NCBI GenBank assembly: GCA_028284415.1
Contig: JANQRU010000002.1
Span: 1-56,198 of the forward strand
Direction: 5' to 3'
Source of the DNA: Pyrinomonadaceae bacterium
GTDB taxonomy: Bacteria > Acidobacteriota > Blastocatellia > Pyrinomonadales > Pyrinomonadaceae
DNA length: 56,198 nt
Below are positions 17,862-27,438 of the stretch, piece by piece. The number at the start of each line of letters is the position of its first letter. Position 1 is the first letter of the stretch. The notes beneath the pieces were generated by a model that was not told where the DNA came from, searched no databases, and saw only the letters and a program-made list of their open reading frames with translations. The translations under genes and the position numbers were made by a program.

Positions 17862-19688
17862 TTACTGAATAGTTATATTTCTTGTAACCGTTCGACAGTT
17901 TGCACTGATAGTTAATGTTGCTTGCCCGGGATTTACGCTCGTAGGGATTTCAACTTGGATTGCATTGTTTGCGGTGCTTACAATTCTTGCGGGAACACCG
18001 TTTACGCGGACGGCTGTGACATTGAAAAAGTGAAAGCCTTGGATGTTGAGCAAATTGCCCTGCTGGGATGTACTTGTGATTCCAAAGCTTGAAAAAATTC
18101 CGACCGATTCGGAAAATCTCATCAAAAGTGCATCGGTCGAACCGAAGTTGTTTTTCCAGTCAATCGTGCGTCCGGCGAGAATTACGCCCTCGTTTTCATC
18201 AAAAGTGATCGCTTCAAAACTATCGTCATTGCTAACGGCAAATTGATTTATCCATTCCAATTCGCCATCGTTTGAGCTATAACTTGCCACCCAAGCATCT
18301 TCGCCGCCTCCGTTTCTTTCGCCCAAAAATCCGCGAGTGCTTCCCGCGATGACTAAATCACCGTCGGAGTTAATTCCTAAAGTGTTTATGCGGTCTTCTT
18401 GATTTAACTGCGAGCGGATTTTTTTAATTCCCGAACCTGACCAAATGGCAGTTCCGTCAGAACCTCTGAATTTTCCGAACCAAGCGTCCGTGTCCGTTCC
18501 CAAAATCAGGTCTGTTCCCGCGATATATATGTCCCCGTTTTGGTCAACTATTACGCGAGTTGCATCTCTGTCACCATTGATTGAAAATTCTTTGCTCCAG
18601 ACGGGTTGACTTGAGGTGTTAGTGTCGAATTTTAAGATATAAGCTCTGTTTGAACCGTTTTGCGGTCTGAAACCGACGAGATAAACCTCCCCGTTTTCCG
18701 TCAAAGCCAAATCTCTCGGAGAATTTCGGTAAAGCTGACTGATATTTCCGCCGCCCGCTGAAGAAGAATTTCCATCATTATCATAATCAAAAACAGCGAT
18801 GTTTCGCCTTTCGTTTATGATTGTTGCCAATCTTGCTCCACCTTGATTATCAGGCATAATCGCCATTCCGAATTTTCCGTCTTGCTGGAGATTCCCACCT
18901 TGTCTAACCCATTCAAGTTCCCCTTCGCTCGTGTATTTGGCGATCCAAAAATCCAGATTTCCGCGGCTAAAGTTGTTTGGCATTTCGCCGTGTGTAAAAC
19001 CGCCGATGAAGACATTTCCTTGTTCGTCAGCCGCAACCTCGGTGACGAAATCTTCCGATTCACCGCCGAGTTGGCGTATCCATTCCGCTGTCCCGTCATT
19101 TGCGTATTTTGCTAACCAAACATCCGAACTGCCCTGATTTGGATTCTGCGAATCAACCGTTCCGAAAGTGCTACCGACGACGTATATATTTCCATTCGAG
19201 TCAGTTGTGACAGCATTCCCAATGTCCTCATCATTGTGTAAAGCATCGCCCGAACTTGAACCGAACTGCTCAACCCATTCGACACCGCAATTGATAAGCA
19301 AACGCAACTTTGCTTTTGGTTGTGGGTTTTCATACGAATCTATAACAATCGGATTTTCGCATTCAAGCACATTGAAAGGAGAATAAATCCAAGCTGTCGC
19401 CGAATCACCTTCGACCGGATTTTCTTCAAACTCAATGTTAAATCCATCGGGCAAATTTTCAGCCTTCAAAGTGATTGGTTCTTCAAAATCATTTCGCTTG
19501 ATATTGATCGTAACTTTCGCCGTTTGCCCCGCCGTCATCTTCAACGTATCCATCTCAAATGACAGTTCATAGCTTGGCTCTTCGTAAAATGCTTTTTGAG
19601 AGGTCGGATTAAACGCAATCACTCCCAGCAAGATAAAAAAAATCAAAGTTAGCGGTTTTAAGAATTTTGTTTTTTTCGTACGCGTCAT
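17862..19688 (-). CDS. Secreted SBBP beta-propeller protein with Ig-like and IPT/TIG-like domains
   Basis: The 608-aa protein has a signal peptide, then an Ig-like domain at about residues 40-110 (MTAGQTAKVTINIKR), then repeated propeller blades (NIYVVGSTFG, NVFIGGFTHG, DIYIAGTDLI, DLVIAGSTRG, each after a D-x-x-G turn) typical of SBBP repeats. The last 80 residues look like an IPT/TIG domain (LLNIQGFHFFNVTAVRVNGVPA). It should be exported and act at the surface or outside the cell. It is the first gene of the operon 19688-12963, whose other members are lipoproteins and a small basic secreted protein. Confidence 0.8.
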   Translation of the reverse strand: MTRTKKTKFLKPLTLIFFILLGVIAFNPTSQKAFYEEPSYELSFEMDTLKMTAGQTAKVTINIKRNDFEEPITLKAENLPDGFNIEFEENPVEGDSATAWIYSPFNVLECENPIVIDSYENPQPKAKLRLLINCGVEWVEQFGSSSGDALHNDEDIGNAVTTDSNGNIYVVGSTFGTVDSQNPNQGSSDVWLAKYANDGTAEWIRQLGGESEDFVTEVAADEQGNVFIGGFTHGEMPNNFSRGNLDFWIAKYTSEGELEWVRQGGNLQQDGKFGMAIMPDNQGGARLATIINERRNIAVFDYDNDGNSSSAGGGNISQLYRNSPRDLALTENGEVYLVGFRPQNGSNRAYILKFDTNTSSQPVWSKEFSINGDRDATRVIVDQNGDIYIAGTDLILGTDTDAWFGKFRGSDGTAIWSGSGIKKIRSQLNQEDRINTLGINSDGDLVIAGSTRGFLGERNGGGEDAWVASYSSNDGELEWINQFAVSNDDSFEAITFDENEGVILAGRTIDWKNNFGSTDALLMRFSESVGIFSSFGITSTSQQGNLLNIQGFHFFNVTAVRVNGVPARIVSTANNAIQVEIPTSVNPGQATLTISANCRTVTRNITIQ

Positions 19689-19895
19689 AGATTCTGAAAA
19701 AACTTTTTTAGATTTTCCAAACTATAAACGATTTGAGATGAGGAAGTCTTGACGAATAGATAAATTTGCTTGGACATTTATCTGACAAAAAATTGACGAA
19801 CATTTAACTTCACTTATTACAACAGTTGTGCAAACCCTGTTTTTTAACAATTTTAGATTTTTGTTGGAAGTCTTACAGCAAAAACTCCATCAATT

Positions 19896-19925
19896 TTGCT
19901 CAAAACACAGAAGATAAGCTACAAT
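19896..19925 (+). promoter_or_regulatory. Possible promoter for the winged-helix regulator
   Basis: TTGCTC (19896-19901) and TACAAT (19920-19925) are 18 bp apart, about 60 nt before the start codon of the next gene. The rest of the divergent spacer 19689-19987 shows no gene; a TATAGT near 19723 on the minus strand could be the -10 for the surface operon, but I see no matching -35. Confidence 0.4.
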
Positions 19926-19987
19926 ATTTTTTATAAATCCCAAGAAATTTAGAGGAACGTTTTTTCGTTTAATTTATCGATTGTTGT

Positions 19988-21877
19988 ATGCCGGATTCCA
20001 CAAAATCACAGCCTTCACGAATCTATGAATTCGGTCAATTCAGACTCAATTCAGATGAAAGATTACTGACAAAGAATGGTGAACCGATAAAGCTTTCGGC
20101 GAAGGTTTTCGATGCATTATTGCTTTTGGTTGAGAATCAAGGACACTTGATCGGAAAAGACGAAATGCTCGACAAACTTTGGGAAGGTGTTTTTGTTGAA
20201 GAAGCGACCCTCGCTAAAACGATCTCACGACTACGAAAGGCACTCGGAAAAGAAAATGAGTACATCGAGACTGTCGCCAAAAGCGGTTATCGTTTTACTG
20301 AAAAGGTAAACGTAATTGAGCCGATTAAACGAGATACAAAAGTTGGAGAAAATTTAACGGAAGACAATAAAAAAACTCCTGTTTCTAACAAACGAAATCT
20401 GATTTTTGCCGCTGTTGCAATTATCTTTATCACAATTGCAGGTTTAGCGATTTGGCAATTTTATTCAAAGGATGAAGACAAATCGAACTTGGTCAAATCC
20501 ATCGCTGTTTTACCATTCAAATCTTTGAATAATTCCGAAGACGATAAAGCTTTAGAATTAGCAATGGCGGATGCGGTTATCACCAAGTTGGGAAAAAGTG
20601 ACGAACTAACTGTTTTACCGACTTCTACGATCTTTAAGTATTCACAAAATGAAAACCCTAACCTTGAAAATATCATCAACAATTTGGGAGTTGATGCGGT
20701 TTTGTCAGGGACTTTTCAAAAGGATGGCGAACGGCTTCGCGTAAACGTTCAGCTTATCGGAAAATCTTCAAAAAATCCTCTCTGGACTGAAAAATTTGAT
20801 TCCGAAAACACAGACATTTTTGCACTTCAAGATAATATCTCCGAACAGGTCGCCAATGCCTTAAAACTTGAACTTACGGGAAAACGTCGAGAGCAAATAA
20901 ACAAACGCTATACACAAAATAAGGAAGCTTATGACGCTTACATAAAAGGGCGTTATATCTGGAATCGACGAAATCCGACTGAATTCAAAAAAAGTCTTGA
21001 ATTATTTGAAAAAGCTATCGAACTCGACCCGAATTATGCCTTGGCTTATACGGGAATTGCCGATTGTTATTTGCTGTTTGCAGAATACCGTCTGATGCCC
21101 GCAAATGAAGGTTTTGCAAAAGCCAGAAGTGCCGCAAGAAAGGCTCTGGAATTAGACGATTCACTCGCCGAAGCTCATGCAACACTCGGCTATACGCTTG
21201 CATTCTATGATTGGAATTTTGAAGCGGCTGAAAAAGAATTCAAACGGGCAATCGAGTTAGACCCAAATTACACGACTGCATATCAATGGTACGCGGAATT
21301 TTTATTAGTTTTCGGACGATTTGACGAAGCTAAAAAAATGACCGATAAAGCCATACGCTTAGCTCCGACATCACCGATTATCGGAACAACTTTGGTCGGC
21401 TATCATTACACAAAGGGAGAATACAAAAAGGCTACTTCCGAAGCGGAAAAGGTCATTGAACTTGACCCCAATTTTGGTTTAATCCATTCCTTCAAAGCAC
21501 TCACACATCTTGAAAAAGATGAAAAGGATTTGGGGGTTAAGGCTTGGATAAGAGCAAACAAGCTATATCAAACTAGAACTGCATCCGAACTTGAAGAACT
21601 AAATTCTGCTTGGAAAAGCAAAGGCTGGAAAGAATTTTGGCAGACTTGGCTCAAACAAATTGAAAAAAGTCCCGAAAAACATCTTGCTTGGGACAGAGCA
21701 ATCACTTATATTTTTTTAGAAGACGAAGAAAAGGCAATCAAATGGCTCGAAAAAGCCGTTGAAAATAGAGAAAGGTGGGTTCTCAACATGAAAACCGCAC
21801 CTTACTATGAAAAAATAAACTCCAACCAGAAGTTTCAACAATTGGTCAAAAAAATAGGATTGGAATCAAAAAATTAA
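19988..21877 (+). CDS. Transmembrane winged-helix regulator with TolB-like and TPR domains
   Basis: The 629-aa protein has a CadC/OmpR-type winged-helix DNA-binding domain at residues 11-102 (GQFRLNSDERLL ... SRLRKALG ... GYRF), one membrane helix near 140-158 (FAAVAIIFITIAGLAIW), a TolB-like N-terminal domain (SIAVLPFKSLN) and then TPR repeats to the C-terminus. The layout puts DNA binding in the cytoplasm and a sensing domain in the periplasm, as in CadC/ToxR. This type is common in Acidobacteriota. Its targets are unknown; the divergent surface-protein operon is a natural candidate. No Shine-Dalgarno is visible before the ATG. The stop overlaps that of ispG by 3 nt. Confidence 0.88.
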   Translation: MPDSTKSQPSRIYEFGQFRLNSDERLLTKNGEPIKLSAKVFDALLLLVENQGHLIGKDEMLDKLWEGVFVEEATLAKTISRLRKALGKENEYIETVAKSGYRFTEKVNVIEPIKRDTKVGENLTEDNKKTPVSNKRNLIFAAVAIIFITIAGLAIWQFYSKDEDKSNLVKSIAVLPFKSLNNSEDDKALELAMADAVITKLGKSDELTVLPTSTIFKYSQNENPNLENIINNLGVDAVLSGTFQKDGERLRVNVQLIGKSSKNPLWTEKFDSENTDIFALQDNISEQVANALKLELTGKRREQINKRYTQNKEAYDAYIKGRYIWNRRNPTEFKKSLELFEKAIELDPNYALAYTGIADCYLLFAEYRLMPANEGFAKARSAARKALELDDSLAEAHATLGYTLAFYDWNFEAAEKEFKRAIELDPNYTTAYQWYAEFLLVFGRFDEAKKMTDKAIRLAPTSPIIGTTLVGYHYTKGEYKKATSEAEKVIELDPNFGLIHSFKALTHLEKDEKDLGVKAWIRANKLYQTRTASELEELNSAWKSKGWKEFWQTWLKQIEKSPEKHLAWDRAITYIFLEDEEKAIKWLEKAVENRERWVLNMKTAPYYEKINSNQKFQQLVKKIGLESKN

Positions 21878-22983
21878 CTGATTTGCACGAGTGGTTTTTC
21901 TTCACCCATCGGCTGAGCGTCTTTTCCTTCCTTACGCAAAATTTCTACTTCTTTGACGAATTCTTCAACAATATCTTCGCCGGAAACTCTACGCATCGGA
22001 ACGCCGTCTTTGAAGATCATTCCTACTTGCCGTCCAAATGTTACACCGAGTTGAGAATCGTGTGCTTCGCCGGGACCGTTTACGGCACAGCCCATAATCG
22101 AAAGATGAAGTGGTTCTTCGACGTGTTGTAAACGTCTTTCAATTTCCGTTACGATTCCGACAAAATCATCAACTGCCAGACGTCCACAAGTTGGGCAAGC
22201 AACGACAGTCACACCTCTTTGACGTAATTCGAGGCTTTTCAAGATTTCCCATCCAACACGAATTTCTTCATCAGGTTCAGCCGCAAGCGAAACGCGAATC
22301 GTGTCGCCGATTCCGTCGTAGAGCAAAACGCCTAGACCAATCGCCGATTTTATTGTTCCGCCAAAAGGAGTTCCCGCTTCAGTTACGCCTAAATGCAGAG
22401 GATATTCAACCTTATCCGCCATTAAGCGATACGCTTCGATCGTGCGTCTTGCATCGGAGGCTTTTAAGGAAATCACTATGTCGTTAAAATTCAAATCCTC
22501 CAAAATGCGTACGTGTCGCATTCCTGATTCGACCATTGCTTTGGGCGTTGCTGTTCCATATTTTTCGAGTAAATCCTTTTCAAGCGAACCGCCATTTACG
22601 CCGATTCTGATTGGAACACCTTTCGCTTCTGTTGCTTTGACGACTTCCCTTACGCGATCAATTGAACCAATATTCCCGGGATTAATGCGAAGTTTATCAA
22701 TGCCCGCATCGAGTGCTTTTAAGGCTAGCTTGTAGTGAAAATGTATGTCGGCAACAATCGGAATATCTACCTTTTTGCGAATATCAATTAAAGCTTTTGC
22801 CGCATCGTCATTTGGCACAGCGATGCGTACAACTTCGCATCCGGCTTCAACCATTTTGTCTATCTGTGCAACAGTTTCCTCTACATTTTCGGTGTCTGTT
22901 TTGGTCATAGATTGCACAACAACCGGTGCATCACCACCAATCTGTACATTTCCAACCATTACGGGTTTTGATTTTCTTCTCAT
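21874..22983 (-). CDS. ispG: 4-hydroxy-3-methylbut-2-enyl diphosphate synthase
   Basis: IspG is the [4Fe-4S] enzyme of the MEP pathway that reduces methylerythritol cyclodiphosphate to HMBPP. The 369-aa product starts MRRKSKPVMVGNVQIGG and has the cluster cysteines C263 and C266 (CPTCGR) and C299 (MGCAVNGPGE), plus E306; the spacing equals that of the E. coli enzyme (C270, C273, C305, E312). It lies after dxr and rseP on the same strand, the usual association. A long inverted repeat occupies the spacer to rseP. Confidence 0.96.
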   Translation of the reverse strand: MRRKSKPVMVGNVQIGGDAPVVVQSMTKTDTENVEETVAQIDKMVEAGCEVVRIAVPNDDAAKALIDIRKKVDIPIVADIHFHYKLALKALDAGIDKLRINPGNIGSIDRVREVVKATEAKGVPIRIGVNGGSLEKDLLEKYGTATPKAMVESGMRHVRILEDLNFNDIVISLKASDARRTIEAYRLMADKVEYPLHLGVTEAGTPFGGTIKSAIGLGVLLYDGIGDTIRVSLAAEPDEEIRVGWEILKSLELRQRGVTVVACPTCGRLAVDDFVGIVTEIERRLQHVEEPLHLSIMGCAVNGPGEAHDSQLGVTFGRQVGMIFKDGVPMRRVSGEDIVEEFVKEVEILRKEGKDAQPMGEEKPLVQIS

Positions 22984-22998
22984 CTTATTAATATATAA

Positions 22999-23063
22999 AA
23001 ACGGATTAGCTCAAATTTTAAGATTTCCTTATAAAATCTATGTTAATTCTCGCTAATCCGTTT
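22999..23063 (-). promoter_or_regulatory. Hairpin between rseP and ispG
   Basis: AAACGGATTAGC (22999-23010) and GCTAATCCGTTT (23052-23063) form a perfect 12-bp stem around a 41-nt loop, which holds a smaller hairpin (AGATTT/AAATCT). In the transcribed direction the stem is followed by five T residues and then the ispG start. It could work as a partial terminator or attenuator that tunes ispG relative to rseP. Confidence 0.5.
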
Positions 23064-23087
23064 CGCAAATTGTGAATTATTAATTTA

Positions 23088-24455
23088 TCAGCCTATTAGC
23101 CTAGCAATATCAAAGTATAGAACTACAACCATAAGGAACATTATGATAGCCAATCCGACGAGCTGTATCTTTTCTTTTACTGCCATTGAAAGCTTCAATC
23201 CAAACAATGCCAAAACAGCTTCAATTCCAAGCACAGCAATCTGACCGCCATCAAGCAGAGGTATTGGTAATAGATTGAATATCCCAAGATTTAAGCTTAT
23301 AACCATTAGGATTGGGAACAATCCTGCAATTCCTTGATCTCTAACAATCTGAGCAATAATTTGAACGATTCCAACGGGTCCGGCAATGCCACCTTCTTTA
23401 ACTGAGCGTTCGCCAGCAAACATTTGTCCGAAGGCTTTCCCGGTTAATCTTAGGATTCTCCAATTTGCATCAAAAGCATAGACTGCCGCTCCGCCCAAAC
23501 CAACTGAGTCTCTGGCGGTAGATAATCCGCTATTGAATTGAATTCCAATCAAATAATCTCCACTTTCGTTTTTCTTAGCAGTGGTTTTAATTTCCTTTGT
23601 TTCCCCGTTACGATTTACAAGCAAGTTGATTTCGCCATCTTTGGCTTCATTAACTACGGTCTTCATGTCTAAACCATTCTTGATGGCTTTTCCGTTTACC
23701 GAGGTTATACGGTCGCCTTTCTGCAGACCGGATGAAGCGGCTGGCATTCCTTGCTGTATATTTGCAACGATTACAGGTTCGACTCCTGTATCAGGGGCAA
23801 TATCGAGACTTCCAATTGCATTACCATCACGTACAACTTTTGAAGGGGTAATTGTTAAATCAACCGTTTTTCCTGTTCTTTCAACAGTAATAGGCGTGGC
23901 TTTTTCGGGAAGCAAGAAAGTGTCTTCCTGAATCCTCATCCAAGTTGGGTCTTTAATTCCATCAAAAGCAACAATTCTGTCACCGACTTTTACACCGGCT
24001 TTATCTGCTGCTCCGCCTTCTTTTACAAAACCAACGATTGGCGACGGAACTGCCGGAACGCCCTGAATCAATGCGATTGTAAATGGAATTGCCAGAGCCA
24101 AAACTATGTTCATAAATGGTCCGCCAATCATCACTAAAAACTTTTGCCAACGCGGACGATGTTCATATAGTTCAGACTTGGGAACTTCCTCACCTTCGGA
24201 TTCGCCACCTTCTAAGTATTCAGTTGCTTCGTCGCCATAGAGTTTTACGTAAGCCCCCAATGGAATCGCACTTATGCGGTAATCGGTGTGTCCTTTCTTA
24301 AATCCCCAGATTCTCGGACCCAACCCGAAAAATGAATACGCTTCAACCCGCATTCCGAGCATCTTAGCGACGATAAAATGTCCAAATTCGTGTATATTTA
24401 TCGCTACACCAAGAACGAATACAACTGCAAAAATTACTAATAAAACATCGGGCAT
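23088..24455 (-). CDS. rseP: RIP zinc metalloprotease RseP
   Basis: The 455-aa membrane protein is a site-2 protease. It has the zinc motif HEFGH at residues 22-26 in the first helix, the downstream LLPIPLLDGGQ motif that supplies the third metal ligand, and two PDZ domains between (GFVKEGGAADKAGVKVGDR and IQQGMPAASSGLQKGDR). RseP cleaves anti-sigma factors and remnant signal peptides inside the membrane. The anti-sigma factor encoded at 30678 is a possible substrate. An AGGGG ribosome binding site precedes the ATG. dxr-rseP-ispG is a known gene association; here a TPR gene sits between dxr and rseP. Confidence 0.95.
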   Translation of the reverse strand: MPDVLLVIFAVVFVLGVAINIHEFGHFIVAKMLGMRVEAYSFFGLGPRIWGFKKGHTDYRISAIPLGAYVKLYGDEATEYLEGGESEGEEVPKSELYEHRPRWQKFLVMIGGPFMNIVLALAIPFTIALIQGVPAVPSPIVGFVKEGGAADKAGVKVGDRIVAFDGIKDPTWMRIQEDTFLLPEKATPITVERTGKTVDLTITPSKVVRDGNAIGSLDIAPDTGVEPVIVANIQQGMPAASSGLQKGDRITSVNGKAIKNGLDMKTVVNEAKDGEINLLVNRNGETKEIKTTAKKNESGDYLIGIQFNSGLSTARDSVGLGGAAVYAFDANWRILRLTGKAFGQMFAGERSVKEGGIAGPVGIVQIIAQIVRDQGIAGLFPILMVISLNLGIFNLLPIPLLDGGQIAVLGIEAVLALFGLKLSMAVKEKIQLVGLAIIMFLMVVVLYFDIARLIG

Positions 24456-24679
24456 AGATAAAATTCCCCTTTATAAAAGCTACTGTTTAGAAACAAAATT
24501 AAATATCAAAGTTTCAACCTATTAGTGTAAAACTTTTTAATAAACTTTTCCAATTAAAATTAATTTGTGGTTTGCAGAGATTTTTCTTTTAAATAGTGAT
24601 TGCTTTTTTCAGCTAAACTTACTTTTGCTTATCAAACGGAACTGACAATCTTTAAGTGTTCGACTCGTTTCTTTCTTAA

Positions 24680-25876
24680 TCAGTTATATGAGGCTCGGAA
24701 TCTCTTAGGAAGTTTCGCTTTTGGAATAGGCGGATATTTTATTCGATTATCAGGTAAAAAGATTTCTTTATTTCCCTTTAAAATTTGTTGAATAATATCC
24801 TTTATACCAATCTGTGACGTTTCTTGCATGATACTTTCCAAAGCCTTTTTGCCGTTTTCACCTGCATAACTGAGTGCATTCAATATAGAATAAATTTTCT
24901 TTACATCATGCGGTTCTTTGAAGTTCTGTCTAAGCAACTCAACGGTTTCCGATGTTCCGATCAAACCTGAGACTGTATAAAGTACGTAACTTTTTTCAGA
25001 CTTCGCTAACGCCTGCTCGATTTTCGGCAAAACTTTATTCCGATTCCTAACTAACAAATGAGCAACAAGCCTCGATTTATAGTTATTTTCATAACTGCTT
25101 GAATTCTTTGCTAGTTTAATTAAAGAATCAAAGTCCTTTTTCTTTTCCAATTCATAAATTTTTATAATTTCATGGATTCTTTTTGTTGGAAGTTCACTAA
25201 CTGCTTTTCTTCGAGTCCACTTATATTCTTTCTGCCATTTAGCTATTAATGGCTCATCTTGTTCTGAAAGAGATTTTTTCAAATCTTCAAGCTGTCCATT
25301 GGCTTCATATATTTCTACTAAACGCCAATAATTAAATTTAAAGTAAATTTCAACAGCTTCTCCGTATCTTTCTAAAGTCTCAAGACACATCGCCTTATAC
25401 AACATTGCTTCGGTAGTTTGTAATCCCATATGATCAAATAAAAAACGTGGCTTACTGGTTAATTCTTCAAAAACCAGTAGAGCTTGCTCATATTTTTCTT
25501 GTTCATACAAAATTTTGCCAATCTGCTTGAGAGCATATGGTTTATACTGCCATCTTAATTTGTGTGCAGAATGTTTTCCTTGCTCCGAATCTAGAACTTT
25601 GAAAGAGCGAATTTTCCTGTAAAAGCTCAAAGCCTTTTCATATTTTCCAAGCCTTTGGTAAATGCTTGCTAAATCCCAATAAATTTCTGCTTTCGTAATT
25701 AAGTCAGGATTTTTATCAAGTAAATTACTGTATTCTAGAATAGCCTTTTCATAATTCTTTTCTGCATATAGTTTTTCAGCTTTTTGCAATGCTACTCTGT
25801 CCTGTCCACAAACAAAACCAACAAGTAACAGGAAAAATGTGAGCATTATTGAAAATAACTTTACTACATAAAACAT
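24680..25876 (-). CDS. Secreted tetratricopeptide-repeat protein
   Basis: The 398-aa protein has a signal peptide (residues 1-24, LLLVGFVCGQ) and at least three TPR units in the first 180 residues, for example AEIYWDLASIYQRLGKYEKAL. The C-terminal half is helical and HEAT-like (ARLVAHLLVR...YTVSGLIGTSETVELL). It should be periplasmic or attached to the membrane and act as a protein scaffold. It stands between dxr and rseP, breaking the usual adjacency. Spacers of 127 and 224 nt on either side leave open whether it is in the same transcript. Confidence 0.75.
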   Translation of the reverse strand: MFYVVKLFSIMLTFFLLLVGFVCGQDRVALQKAEKLYAEKNYEKAILEYSNLLDKNPDLITKAEIYWDLASIYQRLGKYEKALSFYRKIRSFKVLDSEQGKHSAHKLRWQYKPYALKQIGKILYEQEKYEQALLVFEELTSKPRFLFDHMGLQTTEAMLYKAMCLETLERYGEAVEIYFKFNYWRLVEIYEANGQLEDLKKSLSEQDEPLIAKWQKEYKWTRRKAVSELPTKRIHEIIKIYELEKKKDFDSLIKLAKNSSSYENNYKSRLVAHLLVRNRNKVLPKIEQALAKSEKSYVLYTVSGLIGTSETVELLRQNFKEPHDVKKIYSILNALSYAGENGKKALESIMQETSQIGIKDIIQQILKGNKEIFLPDNRIKYPPIPKAKLPKRFRASYN

Positions 25877-26003
25877 AGAAAAACCTTGGCTTTAGAGTAA
25901 AATGTCCGCAACTAAACTTAATCCCGAAAAATTTTGACCACGCATCTCACTCGTATCTTCTTTTTCTACTTCGCCAAATTGCTTGTTGCATAGAATTTAC
26001 CTC

Positions 26004-27188
26004 TTAACTTGTTGCTACAGCTTTTTCTTCTAAATAAATCGTTGCTTGTTTTCTTGCCCATTCATCTATTTCTAAAACTGTTTCCAAACTATCAACATTC
26101 GTTGGTGTGTGTTCATCGACTACTTTTTCATTTATTTGAGCGATTTCATTGAGCTTTATTTTTTTGTCCAAAAAGGCTTGAACAGAGATTTCATTGGAAG
26201 CATTAAGAACAGCAGGTGCAGTTCCGCCTTTTCTCAAAGCATTGTATGCAATGGCTAGATTTGGAAAGCGTTCGAGATCAGGATTTTCAAAATTTAATTC
26301 TGAGATTTGCGAAAAATCTAGTGGCGGCAAACAATTTTCTGAGCGTTTAGGATATGTAAGAGCGTATTGAATAGCGTGTTTCATATCAGTTACGCCAAGT
26401 TGGGCAATGATCGAACCATCAACTAATTCAACCATTGAATGTATGACAGATTGCGGATGAACTACGACTCCTATTTCATCAGCGTCAAAACCAAATAACC
26501 AATGTGCCTCGATTACCTCCAAGCCTTTGTTCATCAACGTAGCCGAATCAATTGAAATTTTATCACCCATATCCCATGTCGGATGATTCAAAGCCTCTTC
26601 ACGGGTGGCATTTTCAATTTCTTCTTTTGTTTTAGTCCTGAAAGGTCCTCCAGAAGCAGTTAAAATTAATCTATTAACCTCAGACATTTTTTCGCCGCGT
26701 AAACATTGATGTAGGGCATTATGTTCTGAATCAACAGGCAAAATCTCCGCTCCGTTGCCAGCTGCGGCTTTGGTCATCAACTCACCTGCCATTACAAGAG
26801 TTTCCTTGTTAGCAAGTGCAATTGTTTTACCCGCTTCGATTGCTCGCAAAGTCGGCACAAACCCAACTGCTCCGACAGTTGCAGAAACTAATATGTCGGC
26901 TTGCTTATGAGTTGAAACTTCGATTAGACCCTCTTCGCCCGTAACTATTTTTGGAACAGTTGTAACTTTTTTCGTGTGGAGTAATTCAAGCAATTTATTG
27001 GCACAAATATCATCTTCGCAAGAAACGATCTCTGGCTTAAACTTGGCTATTTGATTGGCGAAAACTTCCATATTTCGCCCTGCTCCTAAAGCCACAACAT
27101 CTGTATCTCCAAGATGCTCTACGACCTTAAGGGTATTACGTCCGATTGAACCGGTTGATCCTAAAATTGAAATTTTGCGGGATTGCAT
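26004..27188 (-). CDS. dxr: 1-deoxy-D-xylulose 5-phosphate reductoisomerase
   Basis: Dxr makes 2-C-methyl-D-erythritol 4-phosphate, the committed step of the MEP isoprenoid pathway, using NADPH and a divalent metal. The 394-aa product has the Rossmann loop GSTGSIGRNTL at residues 10-20, the metal-binding DSEHNALHQCL, the flexible substrate loop ASGGPFR and the later VVHPQSVIHSMVE motif. Length is normal. No Shine-Dalgarno is seen before the ATG. Together with ispG it shows that the organism uses the MEP pathway. Confidence 0.96.
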   Translation of the reverse strand: MQSRKISILGSTGSIGRNTLKVVEHLGDTDVVALGAGRNMEVFANQIAKFKPEIVSCEDDICANKLLELLHTKKVTTVPKIVTGEEGLIEVSTHKQADILVSATVGAVGFVPTLRAIEAGKTIALANKETLVMAGELMTKAAAGNGAEILPVDSEHNALHQCLRGEKMSEVNRLILTASGGPFRTKTKEEIENATREEALNHPTWDMGDKISIDSATLMNKGLEVIEAHWLFGFDADEIGVVVHPQSVIHSMVELVDGSIIAQLGVTDMKHAIQYALTYPKRSENCLPPLDFSQISELNFENPDLERFPNLAIAYNALRKGGTAPAVLNASNEISVQAFLDKKIKLNEIAQINEKVVDEHTPTNVDSLETVLEIDEWARKQATIYLEEKAVATS

Positions 27189-27290
27189 AAAATGACTCTA
27201 AAAATATTACCACATACACTTTTTATGTAAAATTTGGTATTCGATGAAAATTTGAGTTTTAGATTTAAATTTAGAATAAGTATTTTTTGT

Positions 27291-27321
27291 GGCAACTATA
27301 ATTTGAGCTTATACCTCTAAG
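27291..27321 (+). promoter_or_regulatory. ECF-type promoter candidate (GGCAAC motif)
   Basis: GGCAACTATAATTTG (27291-27305) is 14 of 15 identical to the motif at 29752-29766 before the ECF sigma gene. A TCTAAG follows at 27316. It lies about 115 nt upstream of the next start codon. The rest of the spacer 27189-27438 shows no gene. Confidence 0.45.
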
Positions 27322-27438
27322 CTTCAGGTCAACACAAACGACCTAAAACTTTCACACACTCTTCCTACAATTCTCTTCCCTACCTAAAAATTAAACTTTT
27401 ATTAAGTTCCTACCGAGGATTCTTCAAAGGAGGTAATA

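Noticed and set aside
19954..19981. GGAACGT-N16-TCGAT upstream of the winged-helix regulator
   Set aside because: The -35 fits the ECF consensus but the -10 does not, and the implied start would leave almost no leader. A sigma70-like site at 19896 is better placed.
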